Positions 24,436-33,037 of a DNA stretch of 64,000 bases are shown here, piece by piece. The DNA comes from Nitrospirota bacterium (GTDB taxonomy: Bacteria; Nitrospirota; UBA9217), in assembly GCA_023229435.1 (NCBI GenBank), contig JALNZF010000011.1, positions 1-64,000 of the forward strand. Direction: 5' to 3'. The position numbers were made by a program, and so were the translations under genes. Position 1 is the first letter of the stretch, and each line of letters starts with the position of its first letter. A model generated the notes under the pieces. The model had not been told where the DNA came from and searched no databases. It saw nothing but the letters and a program-made list of their open reading frames with translations.

Positions 24436-24459
24436 TAAGGCCACGGGGAGATATAACCT

Positions 24460-25410
24460 ATGGAGATAAAGAGAAGAGATTTTCTGAAAGTAGCCGCGGC
24501 CGGCGGACTGATGGTGGCGGCGAATGCCGGTCCGGCCCTTGCCCGCGACGCGAAGGCCCGCATCACCGGGGCCGTGGGTCTGTTGTATGACTCCACGGTC
24601 TGTGTCGGGTGCAAGGCCTGCGTATCGGCATGCAAACAGTATAATGAAACACCACCGAGCTTTTCCTCGAGCGATGAACTCTGGGACAATCCACTCGATA
24701 ACGATTCAAAGACCTATAACAGCATCAAGTTGTACAAGGACGGCACCGCAGAGGTAAAGGACCGCGAGAAGGACGGCCATGCCTATATCAAGCGCCAATG
24801 CATGCACTGCGTGGACCCGGCATGCGCCTCGGCCTGCCCGGTATCTGCCTTGAAGAAGGATGAAAAGACCGGTATCGTGACATACAACAAGGATGCCTGC
24901 ATCGGCTGCCGGTATTGCCAGCTCGCCTGTCCGTTCAATATCCCGAAGTTTGAGTGGGAGAAGGCGTTTCCAGAGATCCGAAAGTGCGAGCTGTGTTCCC
25001 ATCGTCTTAAGAAGGGCGAGATTCCCGCGTGCGCGGAATTCTGTCCGACCGGGGCCTGTGTTTTTGGACCGGTGGAGGAACTCCTCGCTGAAGCGAAAAA
25101 GCGCCTCACCTACAAGCCAGGCGACTCTGAAATGTACCCGGTTGAACGCGTAAACGGCAGGCAGATGACGGAACGAATGGTTGTTCCCTATATCCCCCGC
25201 GTTTATGGCGAGAAAGAAGGCGGAGGCACGCAAGTGCTCTACCTTGCGGGTGTCCCGTTTGACAAGCTTGGCCTGCCGGACCTGGAGGAGAAGCCATCGG
25301 CCCAGCAATCCGAGACCATTCAACACACCCTGTACAAAGGAATGATCGCCCCGATCGTTTTCCTGGGCGGACTGGTATACATCGTACACAAGAACACAAA
25401 AGACGAATAA
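24460..25410 (+). CDS. hybA: Hydrogenase 2-type ferredoxin subunit with Tat signal
   Basis: 316 residues. A twin-arginine signal (KRRDFLKVAAAGGLMV) is followed by four Cys clusters for [4Fe-4S] centres: CVGCKACVSACKQ, CMHCVDPACASACPV, CIGCRYCQLACPF, and CELC with a later CAEFC. A single C-terminal membrane helix (MIAPIVFLGGLVYIVHK) tethers it. In the Hyb complex it passes electrons between the small subunit and the membrane subunit HybB. It follows hybO by 24 bases with a ggggag site. Confidence 0.93.
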   Translation: MEIKRRDFLKVAAAGGLMVAANAGPALARDAKARITGAVGLLYDSTVCVGCKACVSACKQYNETPPSFSSSDELWDNPLDNDSKTYNSIKLYKDGTAEVKDREKDGHAYIKRQCMHCVDPACASACPVSALKKDEKTGIVTYNKDACIGCRYCQLACPFNIPKFEWEKAFPEIRKCELCSHRLKKGEIPACAEFCPTGACVFGPVEELLAEAKKRLTYKPGDSEMYPVERVNGRQMTERMVVPYIPRVYGEKEGGGTQVLYLAGVPFDKLGLPDLEEKPSAQQSETIQHTLYKGMIAPIVFLGGLVYIVHKNTKDE

Positions 25411-25435
25411 ATCATCCCTAATCATGGAGAGACCT

Positions 25436-26617
25436 ATGTCAGAGGAAAGCAAACCAATAGGTGGAGAAGTACTCACAAAACCATTTAAAGTGCTGATGGC
25501 GTTCGCATTGTTTGCCGCGGCGCTGGTGGTCATCCGTTTCATCTTTGGACTGGGCTCGGTAACGAACATGAACGACGGCTACCCCTGGGGCATCTGGATC
25601 GCCTATGACGTGGTCGCCGGCACGGCAGTGGCCTGCGGCGGATACGCCATGGCTATTCTGGTCTACGTGATGAACAAGGGCGAGTACCATCCGCTTGTGA
25701 GGCCGGCGCTTCTGGCAAGCATGTTCGGATATACCCTTGCCGGAGTTTCGGTCATGTTCGATATCGGGCGCTATTGGCAGGCCTATAACCTGTTTCTGCC
25801 GGCCTTTGCGAATCCGAACTCGATCCTGTTCGAAGTGGCCCTCTGTATCGCCCTGTACTCACTGGTGCTCTGGCTCGAGTTTATTCCGGCCTTCCTTGAA
25901 GGTCTGGTCAAGCACAAGCATGGTTTGCCGAAATTTGTCCAAAACTGGGATGTCCGGGGCCTGCAGAAATTCTGGAACAAAATACTGTTCTTCTTCATCG
26001 CCGTGGGCATACTGCTGCCAACCATGCACCAGTCTTCCCTTGGCACCATGATGATCATAGCGGGAAAGAAACTCTCGCCGCTGTGGCAGACCGGAATGCT
26101 GCCGCTCCTGTATCTGATCTCAGCCGTTACGATGGGATACGGCATCGTCATCTTCGAATCCATCTACTCGTCCCAGGGCCTCAAGCGGCCCATGGAGACG
26201 TCCATGCTTGCCAGACTGTCCGGGATCATACCCTGGCTTCTCGGCTCCTTCGTGGTCGTCAGGCTTGGCGATGTCATCTTCCGGGGAGCGCTTGGTTCGC
26301 TCTTCCACTTCAACAAGAATACCCTCATGTTCATCATCGAGATTGCGCTTTTTGTCTATCCGCTGGTGGTCCTCATGAACAAGGGCAACAGGACCCGGCC
26401 CCGCGCGCTGTTCCTTTCCGCGGCGGCCATCATTCTGGCCGGCTCGCTGTACCGCTTCAATTCCTACTTGATCGCACTCAGTCCGGGACCGGGATGGCAT
26501 TATTTCCCGTCATTCTCGGAGATCATGATCACGTTCGGGATCATCTCCTTCGAGATCATGGCGTATCTGTATATCGTAAAAAAATTCCCGGTTCTGCCGA
26601 AGGCGGAGCACGCATAA
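25436..26617 (+). CDS. hybB: Hydrogenase membrane subunit, NrfD/HybB family
   Basis: 393 residues from ATG 25436, with ggagag 6 bases upstream (an in-frame ATG at 25424 precedes it). It is a polytopic inner-membrane protein with about ten helices. It has NrfD/PsrC-type features: NDGYPWGIWIAYDVVAGTA near residue 45, HHPLV-like loop (EYHPLVRPALLAS), and MHQSSLGTMMIIAGKKLSP in the middle, a segment typical of HybB. It exchanges electrons with the quinone pool, making the complex a quinone-linked uptake (or reversible) hydrogenase. Confidence 0.93.
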   Translation: MSEESKPIGGEVLTKPFKVLMAFALFAAALVVIRFIFGLGSVTNMNDGYPWGIWIAYDVVAGTAVACGGYAMAILVYVMNKGEYHPLVRPALLASMFGYTLAGVSVMFDIGRYWQAYNLFLPAFANPNSILFEVALCIALYSLVLWLEFIPAFLEGLVKHKHGLPKFVQNWDVRGLQKFWNKILFFFIAVGILLPTMHQSSLGTMMIIAGKKLSPLWQTGMLPLLYLISAVTMGYGIVIFESIYSSQGLKRPMETSMLARLSGIIPWLLGSFVVVRLGDVIFRGALGSLFHFNKNTLMFIIEIALFVYPLVVLMNKGNRTRPRALFLSAAAIILAGSLYRFNSYLIALSPGPGWHYFPSFSEIMITFGIISFEIMAYLYIVKKFPVLPKAEHA

Positions 26618-26640
26618 TTTTATCTTAAGGAGATTCTACA

Positions 26641-28341
26641 ATGTCAAAAAGAATTGTTATAGATCCTATTACCCGTATAGAAGGACATTTGCGGATCGAG
26701 TGCGAAGTGGAGAACGGCAAGGTATCCAAAGCCTGGACCTCCGGCCAGATGTGGCGCGGGATCGAGAATATCGTCAAGGGACGCGATGCCCGGGAGGTCT
26801 GGCTCTTTACGCAACGTATTTGCGGGGTCTGAACAACCGTCCATGCCCTGACCTCGGTGAGGTCAGTCGAGAACGCTCTGAATCTGGAAATACCGTTGAA
26901 CGCGCAGTTCATCCGGAACCTGATGATCACCGCACACGGGGTCCACGATCATATCGTCCACTTCTATCATCTCGCGGCGCTTGACTGGGTGGACATCGTC
27001 TCGGCATTGAAGGCCGATCCGAAGAAGACATCGCAGCTGGCCGAAAGCCTGTCTTCGTGGGACCAAAATTCAGCGAAGCATTTCAAGGAAGTGCAGGAGA
27101 AGCTCAAAACATTCGTGAGCAGCGGCCAGTTGGGCATTTACGCCAATGGATACTGGGGCCACCCGGCCATGAAACTTTCCCCGGAGGTCAACCTGCTCGC
27201 GACATCCCATTATCTTCAGGCGCTCCATTTCCAGCGCAGGATCAACATGGTTGTGTCGATCCTTGGCGGCAAGACGCCGCACATCCAGAACCTCGCGGTC
27301 GGCGGTGTGGCGAACGCCATCAACCCTGACAACCAGTCCACACTCAACATGGAGCGGCTCTACTACATCAAGACGCTCATTGACGAGGTCGGAAGCTTCG
27401 TGAAGAACGCAATGCTCGTGGACGTCGCTGCCGTGGCCGCATTCTATGCGGACTGGACCGGATACGGGAAAGGCGTTACCAATTATCTTTCAGCGCCCGA
27501 TCTCCCCATGGATACCAAGGGAACGGTCTTCGCGCTGCCGGGCGGCTACATCGCGAACGGCGACCTTGCCAGTTTCACGCCGATCAAGAGCTTCAATGAT
27601 GAGTACTTCAAGAACGGGGTAAAGGAAAGCATCAAGCATTCCTGGTATAAGGGCGATTGGAACAAGCATCCGTGGGATGAGACCACCGATCCGAACTACA
27701 CCGGAATGCAGTATGATGACAAGTATTCATGGGTGAAGGCGCCGACGTTCTACGGAAAGCCGGCCCAGGTCGGTCCGCTCGCGAACGTGCTGTGCATGTA
27801 CGCCGCCGGACATGCCGGTACGAAGAAATACGTCGGGGATATGCTTGCCACGATCAGCAGTCTTGCCAAGACCAAGGTCGGTCCCGCGGCGCTGCATTCC
27901 ACCATCGGCCGCATCGGCGCCCGCGCCATCCGCTGTGCCGTTCTGTACGATGAGCTTACCACCCAGTGGAATGCACTGGTGGCGAACATCGGCAAGGGTG
28001 ATGTGAAGACCTTTAACGCGCCCGTGTTTCCGAGCGGGGAGATCAGAGGGGTCGGTTTCCACGAAGCGCCGCGCGGGATCCTGTCCCATTGGAGCGTGAT
28101 CAAGAACGGAAAGATAAAGAACTATCAGTGCGTCGTACCGTCGACCTGGAACGCGAGCCCGAGGAACGGGGACAGCGCCCCGGGACCGTACGAAGCATCG
28201 CTGGTAGGCACGCCGCTGGCGGATCCGGAAAAGCCGCTTGAGGTTTTAAGAACAGTCCACTCCTTCGATCCGTGTCTGGCATGCGCGATACACATGGTTG
28301 ATGCCAAGGGCAACGATATCGTGAAGGTGAAAGCCCTGTAG
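26641..28341 (+). CDS. hybC: [NiFe] hydrogenase large subunit, probable selenoprotein (Sec64)
   Basis: 566 residues if the TGA at 26830-26832 is read as selenocysteine. The N-terminal part (SKRIVIDPITRIEGHLRIE, then RICGV) joins without gap across the TGA to TTVHALTSVRSVENAL, so the L1 motif reads R-I-C61-G-V-Sec64 where C-x2-C is normal. The C-terminal L2 motif is intact: DPCLACAIH, with Cys545, Cys548 and His551, the usual cleavage point, followed by a 15-residue tail. By comparison with other [NiFe] hydrogenases, residue 64 would be the L1 cysteine that bridges Ni and Fe. A SECIS-like hairpin lies just after the TGA. If TGA were a plain stop, the protein would be a useless 63-residue stub while the rest stays open and conserved. 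Aaggag precedes the ATG. Confidence 0.88.
26848..26866 (+). promoter_or_regulatory. Bacterial SECIS-like element for Sec insertion
   Basis: Perfect 8-bp stem ctgacctc/gaggtcag with the loop GGT, beginning 15 bases after the TGA. The loop starts with G 23 bases after the TGA, within the range known for bacterial SECIS elements, and GGU is the loop sequence recognised by SelB in E. coli fdhF. It lies inside the coding sequence, as bacterial SECIS elements do. Confidence 0.72.
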
Positions 28342-28367
28342 CGCGTCGTCAAAAAGTCATCAAACGT

Positions 28368-28424
28368 AAGCCCTCTCCTCCTTATTTGGCGGCAGCTGCT
28401 TCGGGAGGCGGAGGGCTTTTTTTT
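28368..28424 (+). terminator. Rho-independent terminator or attenuator after hybC
   Basis: agccctctcctcc pairs with gggaggcggagggct, followed by a run of eight T. It sits between hybC and hybD, so it probably lowers expression of the maturation genes relative to the structural ones. Confidence 0.8.
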
Positions 28425-28434
28425 CGGGAGGAGC

Positions 28435-28941
28435 ATGTACTCTATAAAAGAACCAACAGTAACGATCATGGGACTTGGCAACATCCTGTTGATGGATGAG
28501 GGCGTTGGTGTCCATACGGTGAACGCTTTCCAGGAGCGATACTCAGTTCCGGACTACGTCGAGATCATCGACGGCGGGGCCGCAGGCCTCGACCTGCTTC
28601 CGTTTATCGACGGGAGGCAAAAACTGCTCATGATCGACGCCGTGAATTTCGATCGGGAACCGGGGTACATCGATATCCTGGAAAATGAAGCGATCCCGGC
28701 GAAGTTCAGCACCAAGACATCGCTGCATCATCTGGGTCTCCTGGACGTTTTGTCCATCGTGAAGTTGTCCGACACCTCGCCAAAGGACATCTGTATTATC
28801 GGCATTCAGCCAAAGAGCATGGAACTCGGTCTTGACATGACCCCGGAGATATGGGATAAAGTAAATACGCTTGTCGAACGTATGGTGTCTAAACTTCAAG
28901 AGTGGAACGTGCCATGTGCCTTGCGGTCCCCGCTAAAGTAA
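28435..28941 (+). CDS. hybD: Hydrogenase maturation endopeptidase
   Basis: 168 residues with ggagg just before the ATG. It cuts the C-terminal tail of the large subunit after nickel insertion. Seen: GLGNILLMDEGVGVHTV (the acidic nickel ligand in DEG), DGGAAGLDLLPF, and a His in SLHHLGLLDVL, the three conserved metal-sensing positions of the HyaD/HybD family. Its 3' end overlaps the hypC start by 28 bases. Confidence 0.92.
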   Translation: MYSIKEPTVTIMGLGNILLMDEGVGVHTVNAFQERYSVPDYVEIIDGGAAGLDLLPFIDGRQKLLMIDAVNFDREPGYIDILENEAIPAKFSTKTSLHHLGLLDVLSIVKLSDTSPKDICIIGIQPKSMELGLDMTPEIWDKVNTLVERMVSKLQEWNVPCALRSPLK

Positions 28942-29453
28942 TATCGATCAATAGTGAAATGGCAACGATCGACGTATACGGCGCGAGAAAGGACGTGAGC
29001 ATCATCCTGCTCTCCGAGGAGCCCAGGGTCGGTGATTATGTCCTCGTCCATGCGGGATTTGCCATTCAATCGATCAAGGCAGAAGTGTTCCAGACCGGTG
29101 AAATTATGCATGAGTCTTCCCTTGCCCATAGTATCCTGGAAATCGTCGATGAACAGTGCCGCGAGCAGGGCTGTACAACGGTTGAGTCGATCATCGTCAG
29201 GCTCGGAAAGGCAACCGGTGTCATGCCCGAGTCCCTTCAGTTCGCTTTTGATGCGCTGAAAGAGCCGACGGTCGCTAAAGACGCAACAATGACCATCGAG
29301 ATCGTGCAGGTGGGCGGAAGGTGCGGTTCCTGTAAAAAAGAATTTGATGTTCCCGATGCCCAATATATATTTGCCTGCCCTCTCTGCGGATCGAAGGAGT
29401 TTGAGATCAGCCGTGGTCGTGAAATGGAGATTTCCGAGATGGAGATGCATTGA
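28914..29453 (+). CDS. hypCA: Fused HypC-HypA hydrogenase maturation protein
   Basis: 179 residues from ATG 28914, chosen so that Cys2 follows Met (MCLAVPAKV), as needed by HypC; a GTG at 28902 is less likely. Residues 1-64 are HypC (chaperone carrying the Fe(CN)2CO unit), ending VGDYVLVHAGFAIQSI and TGEI. Then, without a stop, MHESSLAHSILEIV begins HypA (residue 65 on), with its zinc site CGSC and CPLC near residues 143-167. HypA normally uses its own N-terminus and His2 to bind nickel, so the fusion is odd. An internal start at ATG 29106, with ggtga just upstream, could release free HypA. Confidence 0.88.
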   Translation: MCLAVPAKVISINSEMATIDVYGARKDVSIILLSEEPRVGDYVLVHAGFAIQSIKAEVFQTGEIMHESSLAHSILEIVDEQCREQGCTTVESIIVRLGKATGVMPESLQFAFDALKEPTVAKDATMTIEIVQVGGRCGSCKKEFDVPDAQYIFACPLCGSKEFEISRGREMEISEMEMH

Positions 29454-29520
29454 AGAACGTGAGACGTGGGACGATGGACGAGGGACGCGAGGGGAACAGA
29501 TCCTCAAAAAAGAGGAGCCA

Positions 29521-30165
29521 GTGAAAGTCAAGGTTGTTACGCGCATACTTGAAGCGAATGACAGGATTGCCGAGGAAAATCGGAAGAAGTTCAAGGATGC
29601 GGGTGTATTCGTCATAAATCTGATGGGTGCTCCGGGGGCCGGCAAGACGACGTTGCTGGAGCGCACGATCCTGGCGCTCAAGCCGCATAGGAAGATCGGG
29701 GTGATCGAAGGGGACATCGTGGGACAGGACGATGCCGACCGCATCGGTGCGCTCGATGTACCTGTTGTTCAGATCAACACGGGTGGGGCGTGCCATCTGG
29801 ACGCGAATATGATCAGCGAGGTGCTGGACGATCTGCCGCTTCGCGAGCTCGACATGCTGATTATCGAGAACGTCGGGAATCTTGTCTGCCCGGCAGAGTT
29901 CAAGGTAGGCGAAGACATGAAGATGATGGTCCTTTCGATCGCCGAAGGACATGACAAGCCGCTCAAATATCCGCTCATGTTCCGCGAGTCATCGGCCCTG
30001 GTCCTGAACAAGATGGACCTGCTGCCGTACATGAATACCGACATGAACAAGGTACGAAACGATTCACTGGCGCTCAATCCAAAACTGAAGATATTCGAGG
30101 TCTCCTGCACGAGCGGCGCGGGGATCGATGCATGGGCCACATGGTTGAGCGGGTTCAGATCATAA
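29521..30165 (+). CDS. hypB: Hydrogenase nickel-incorporation GTPase HypB
   Basis: 214 residues from GTG 29521, with gagg a few bases upstream. The start gives the usual MKVKVVTRILEANDRIAEEN; longer readings translate a heptad repeat (29459-29495, gagacgtgggacgatgg type). P-loop GAPGAGKTT, switch-region GDIVGQDDADRI, metal-site NTGGACHLDA and ENVGNLVCPAEF are all present. It has no His-rich N-terminal nickel store. It delivers nickel with HypA, encoded just upstream. Confidence 0.93.
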   Translation: MKVKVVTRILEANDRIAEENRKKFKDAGVFVINLMGAPGAGKTTLLERTILALKPHRKIGVIEGDIVGQDDADRIGALDVPVVQINTGGACHLDANMISEVLDDLPLRELDMLIIENVGNLVCPAEFKVGEDMKMMVLSIAEGHDKPLKYPLMFRESSALVLNKMDLLPYMNTDMNKVRNDSLALNPKLKIFEVSCTSGAGIDAWATWLSGFRS

Positions 30166-32591
30166 TCAAAGGCATTGTGCAGGGCGTTGGTTTCAGGCCC
30201 GCTGTCTATACCCTTGCGGAGTCTCTCGACCTCAAAGGATATGTAACGAATACCACTGAAGGCGTTCTGATCGACATCGAGGGAGCACGGGTTGCCGATT
30301 TTGTCCAGCGCGTTCGCAGCGAATCTCCGCCGCTCTCCCGGATAACCGACCTCACCATAACTCCGCTGCCCCATCACGGATACACTGATTTTGCCATTCT
30401 TGCCAGCACCGATACTGCAGCCGGTCGTCCCTTTACCCTCGTATCGCCCGATGTCTCGACGTGCGATGATTGCCTGAGGGAACTGCTTGACCCGTCTGAC
30501 CGGCGATACCTTTACCCCTTCATCAATTGCACGAATTGCGGCCCCCGCTATTCCATCACGAGGTCGGTGCCGTATGACCGTCCGAACACCACGATGGCGC
30601 CTTTCATGATGTGCCCCGATTGTCTCCAGGAGTATCACGATCCTAAAAACAGAAGGTTCCATGCCCAGCCGAATGCGTGCGCGACCTGCGGACCGCGGGT
30701 GAAGTTCGGAGTTCCGAGTTCGGAGTTCGGAGTTGAAGGAACAGAAGCCTTGAAAAAAGCGATACAGATGTTGAAGGACGGAGGTATAGTCGCTGTCAAA
30801 GGCCTCGGCGGATTTCATATTGCCTGTGATGCAGGTAACGATGATGCTGTCAGAAGATTGCGGGAAAGGAAAAGGAAGAGCAACAAGCCCTTTGCAGTCA
30901 TGTCGTATGATATCCAAAGTATAGAACAATTCTGCGTCATCTCTCAAGAGGAGCAGCAGGTCCTGCTGTCGAACAGGCGGCCTATCGTTCTGTTACGCAA
31001 GAAGGGTCGTGATGTGCTTGCCGCGGATGTATCGCCGAACAATAATTATATCGGATGTATGCTGCCTTACACGCCCTTGCATAACCTGTTGTTCACTCAT
31101 CCGGGCGAATCCGGAGTTCGATTCAAAGAACCTCATTTCAAGGCCCTGGTGATGACGAGCGGCAATTTGTCGGAAGAACCGATCGTACGCGACAATGATG
31201 AAGCCATCCTCAAGCTTTCCGGCATTGTTGACGGTTTCCTCCTGCATGACCGCGACATCTTTATGCGGGTGGATGATTCGGTGATGCGATTGCGGAATGC
31301 GGATTGCGGATTGCGGAGTGAAAACAACTCCGAACTTCACACGCAGCCTGCCCTCGAACGTTTCTATCGGGGGAACTCCGAGCTGTCTTTTATACGTCGT
31401 TCCCGCGGATACGCGCCTGACCCCATTGCCCTTCACGACGAAGGACCGGAGGTGCTCGGCTGCGGCGCCGATCTCAAGAACACCTTCACGCTGACCAAGG
31501 GGAAGTTCGCTATCGTGAGCCAGCATATCGGTGATATGGAGAATTACGAGACCATAAAGTTCTTTGAGGAATGCCTCGCGAATCTAAAAGCAGTCTATCG
31601 TGTCAATCCGATCGTAATCGCGCATGATCTGCATCCAGGGTACCTTTCCACACAATGGGCGCTATCTCAGGCACCCTCTCCCCTTGAGGGAGAGGGCAAG
31701 GGTGAGGGGGGGCGGCAATCCGAAATTATTCGGCATTCCATCCAGCACCACTATGCCCATATCGGATCCGTGATGGCCGAGCATGGACTGACAGCAAAGG
31801 TCATCGGCGTGGCGTTCGACGGCACCGGGTATGGCATTGATGGCAATCTCTGGGGCGGGGAATTTCTTATCGCGGATATCACGGGATTCGACAGGGTTGG
31901 ACAGTTCAAGTATGTCTCGCTGCCGGGCGGAGAGGCCGCGATCAATGAGCCATGGAAAACAGCGGTGAGCTATGTTATGGACGCGGCAGGAGACCAAGCC
32001 TGGGATTGTCTGGAACGCATAGGGTTTACCTCAAGGTATGGCAAGGAAACGATCGAGAATCTTATGATAATAGCGCAATCGCGGGAATTTTCACCTCTCG
32101 CATCGGGTGCGGGACGGCTGTTCGATGCCGTGTCCGCGTTGCTCGACATCTGCGATCGGAATACGTTTGAAGGTGAAGCGGCAATGGCTTTGGAAGCTGT
32201 TGCGAAGGAGGGGGTAGATGATGAGTATCACGTTGAGTTCAAGAAAGAAAATGAGTATACTATCATCGATTTCTCTCCCATGATACTGGTGATCATCAAT
32301 GACCTCGTACAAGGCATGGCAACAGATATTATCGCAGCAAAGTTTCATAATACCGTAGTATCGGTTATCTGCACAATGGTCAGGGGATTGAGTGAACAGT
32401 ACGGGTTCAAGGATGTCGCCCTGAGCGGCGGCACGTTCCAGAACCTTTTTATCCTGAACCGGCTGATCAATGCGCTGTCCGTGGACGGCATGAACGTTTT
32501 TATAAATCATAAAGTACCGTGTAATGACGCGTGCATTTCTCTGGGGCAGGCGTATATCGTCAGGGAAAGGCTTAAGAAGCTTGGTTTTTAA
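30132..32591 (+). CDS. hypF: Carbamoyltransferase HypF, with three in-frame repeat insertions
   Basis: 819 residues, longer than the usual 740-770. It makes the cyanide precursor from carbamoyl phosphate and passes it to HypE. Domains in order: acylphosphatase-like (IVQGVGFRPAVYTLAE), two zinc fingers (CDDCLREL with CTNCGPRY, and CPDCLQEY with CATCGPRV), YrdC-like (GGIVAVKGLGGFHIACDA), and a Kae1-like carbamoyltransferase domain (HHYAHIGSVMAEHGL, GVAFDGTGYG). Insertions: residues about 191-206 (30703-30748, heptad repeats), 386-419 (31287-31388, heptads plus the dispersed repeat in reverse), and 512-530 (31665-31720, a C/G-rich palindrome). All keep frame and lie between domains or in loops. 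Start ATG 30132 overlaps hypB; ATG 30141 is an alternative. Confidence 0.93.
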   Translation: MGHMVERVQIIIKGIVQGVGFRPAVYTLAESLDLKGYVTNTTEGVLIDIEGARVADFVQRVRSESPPLSRITDLTITPLPHHGYTDFAILASTDTAAGRPFTLVSPDVSTCDDCLRELLDPSDRRYLYPFINCTNCGPRYSITRSVPYDRPNTTMAPFMMCPDCLQEYHDPKNRRFHAQPNACATCGPRVKFGVPSSEFGVEGTEALKKAIQMLKDGGIVAVKGLGGFHIACDAGNDDAVRRLRERKRKSNKPFAVMSYDIQSIEQFCVISQEEQQVLLSNRRPIVLLRKKGRDVLAADVSPNNNYIGCMLPYTPLHNLLFTHPGESGVRFKEPHFKALVMTSGNLSEEPIVRDNDEAILKLSGIVDGFLLHDRDIFMRVDDSVMRLRNADCGLRSENNSELHTQPALERFYRGNSELSFIRRSRGYAPDPIALHDEGPEVLGCGADLKNTFTLTKGKFAIVSQHIGDMENYETIKFFEECLANLKAVYRVNPIVIAHDLHPGYLSTQWALSQAPSPLEGEGKGEGGRQSEIIRHSIQHHYAHIGSVMAEHGLTAKVIGVAFDGTGYGIDGNLWGGEFLIADITGFDRVGQFKYVSLPGGEAAINEPWKTAVSYVMDAAGDQAWDCLERIGFTSRYGKETIENLMIIAQSREFSPLASGAGRLFDAVSALLDICDRNTFEGEAAMALEAVAKEGVDDEYHVEFKKENEYTIIDFSPMILVIINDLVQGMATDIIAAKFHNTVVSVICTMVRGLSEQYGFKDVALSGGTFQNLFILNRLINALSVDGMNVFINHKVPCNDACISLGQAYIVRERLKKLGF
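31327..31381 (-). repeat. Dispersed ~50-bp repeat, copy 3, inside hypF
   Basis: Reverse complement reads cggagttcccccgataga and continues to ctgcgtgtgaagttcgg, matching copies at 12422 and 17075. Read in the hypF frame it encodes part of the second insertion (TQPALERFYRGNSEL). Confidence 0.75.
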
Positions 32592-32629
32592 AATCCTCTC
32601 CCCATTGGGGAGAGGGTAGGGTGAGGGGG
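32592..32629 (+). repeat. C/G-rich palindrome, left copy flanking the DUF559 gene
   Basis: cctctccccattggggagagg hairpin, written as arms cctctcccc and ggggagagg, followed by the tail tagggtgaggggg. Its mirror image lies after the DUF559 gene (32977-33016). Related palindromes are inside cobI (9170-9246) and hypF (31671-31715). Confidence 0.75.
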
Positions 32630-33037
32630 ATGAAGCGGCCTGCTATCGACAAATCGCGACTGCTGAGAAAAAATCAAACAGATGCAGAACGGAAGCTCTG
32701 GTCTCTCTTGAGAAATCGGCAAGTCGCAGATGCGAAATTCAGGAGGCAGTTCCCGGTCAGCGGGTATATTCTCGATTTTTATTCACCGAAATATAAACTG
32801 TGTATTGAGGCTGACGGCGGTCAACATTACGAGGAAACAGGGCTAAAAAGAGATGCAATGAGGACACAAATGCTGGCGAAGGCAGGTATCAAGGTAATCC
32901 GATTCAGCGACAGAGACATATTGAATAATATTGAAGGAGTCGGGGAAGTAATTTGTCGAACATTGCATGACATGAACACCCCCTCACCTCAGTCCTCTCC
33001 CCCTCGGGGAGAGGAAGTAACGTCGGGAATGCCATGA
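32630..33037 (+). CDS. DUF559 (Vsr-like) endonuclease-domain protein
   Basis: 135 residues from ATG 32630, immediately after the palindrome tail (gaggggg). Seen: AERKLWSLLRNRQVADAKFRRQFP, GYILDFYSPKYKL and IEADGGQHYEE, the conserved nuclease-like core of DUF559, with Asp and Glu/Asp positioned as in PD-(D/E)xK folds. The C-terminal residues (TPSPQSSPPRGEE) are translated palindrome. It is unrelated to hydrogenase maturation, yet it sits in the hyp operon and its stop overlaps hypD by four bases. It looks like cargo of a small repeat-bounded element; the exact function is unknown. Confidence 0.85.
   Translation: MKRPAIDKSRLLRKNQTDAERKLWSLLRNRQVADAKFRRQFPVSGYILDFYSPKYKLCIEADGGQHYEETGLKRDAMRTQMLAKAGIKVIRFSDRDILNNIEGVGEVICRTLHDMNTPSPQSSPPRGEEVTSGMP
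32977..33016 (-). repeat. C/G-rich palindrome, right copy flanking the DUF559 gene
   Basis: ccccctcacctcagt followed by the hairpin cctctcccc/ggggagagg. It is the reverse-complement arrangement of the left copy (32592-32629), so together they form terminal inverted repeats around the DUF559 gene. The last codons of the gene lie inside it. Confidence 0.75.

Noticed and set aside
26830..26832. TGA read as a true stop, with hybC split into two genes
   Set aside because: The downstream part has no proper start or ribosome site, the sequence is conserved right across the codon, and a SECIS-like hairpin follows.
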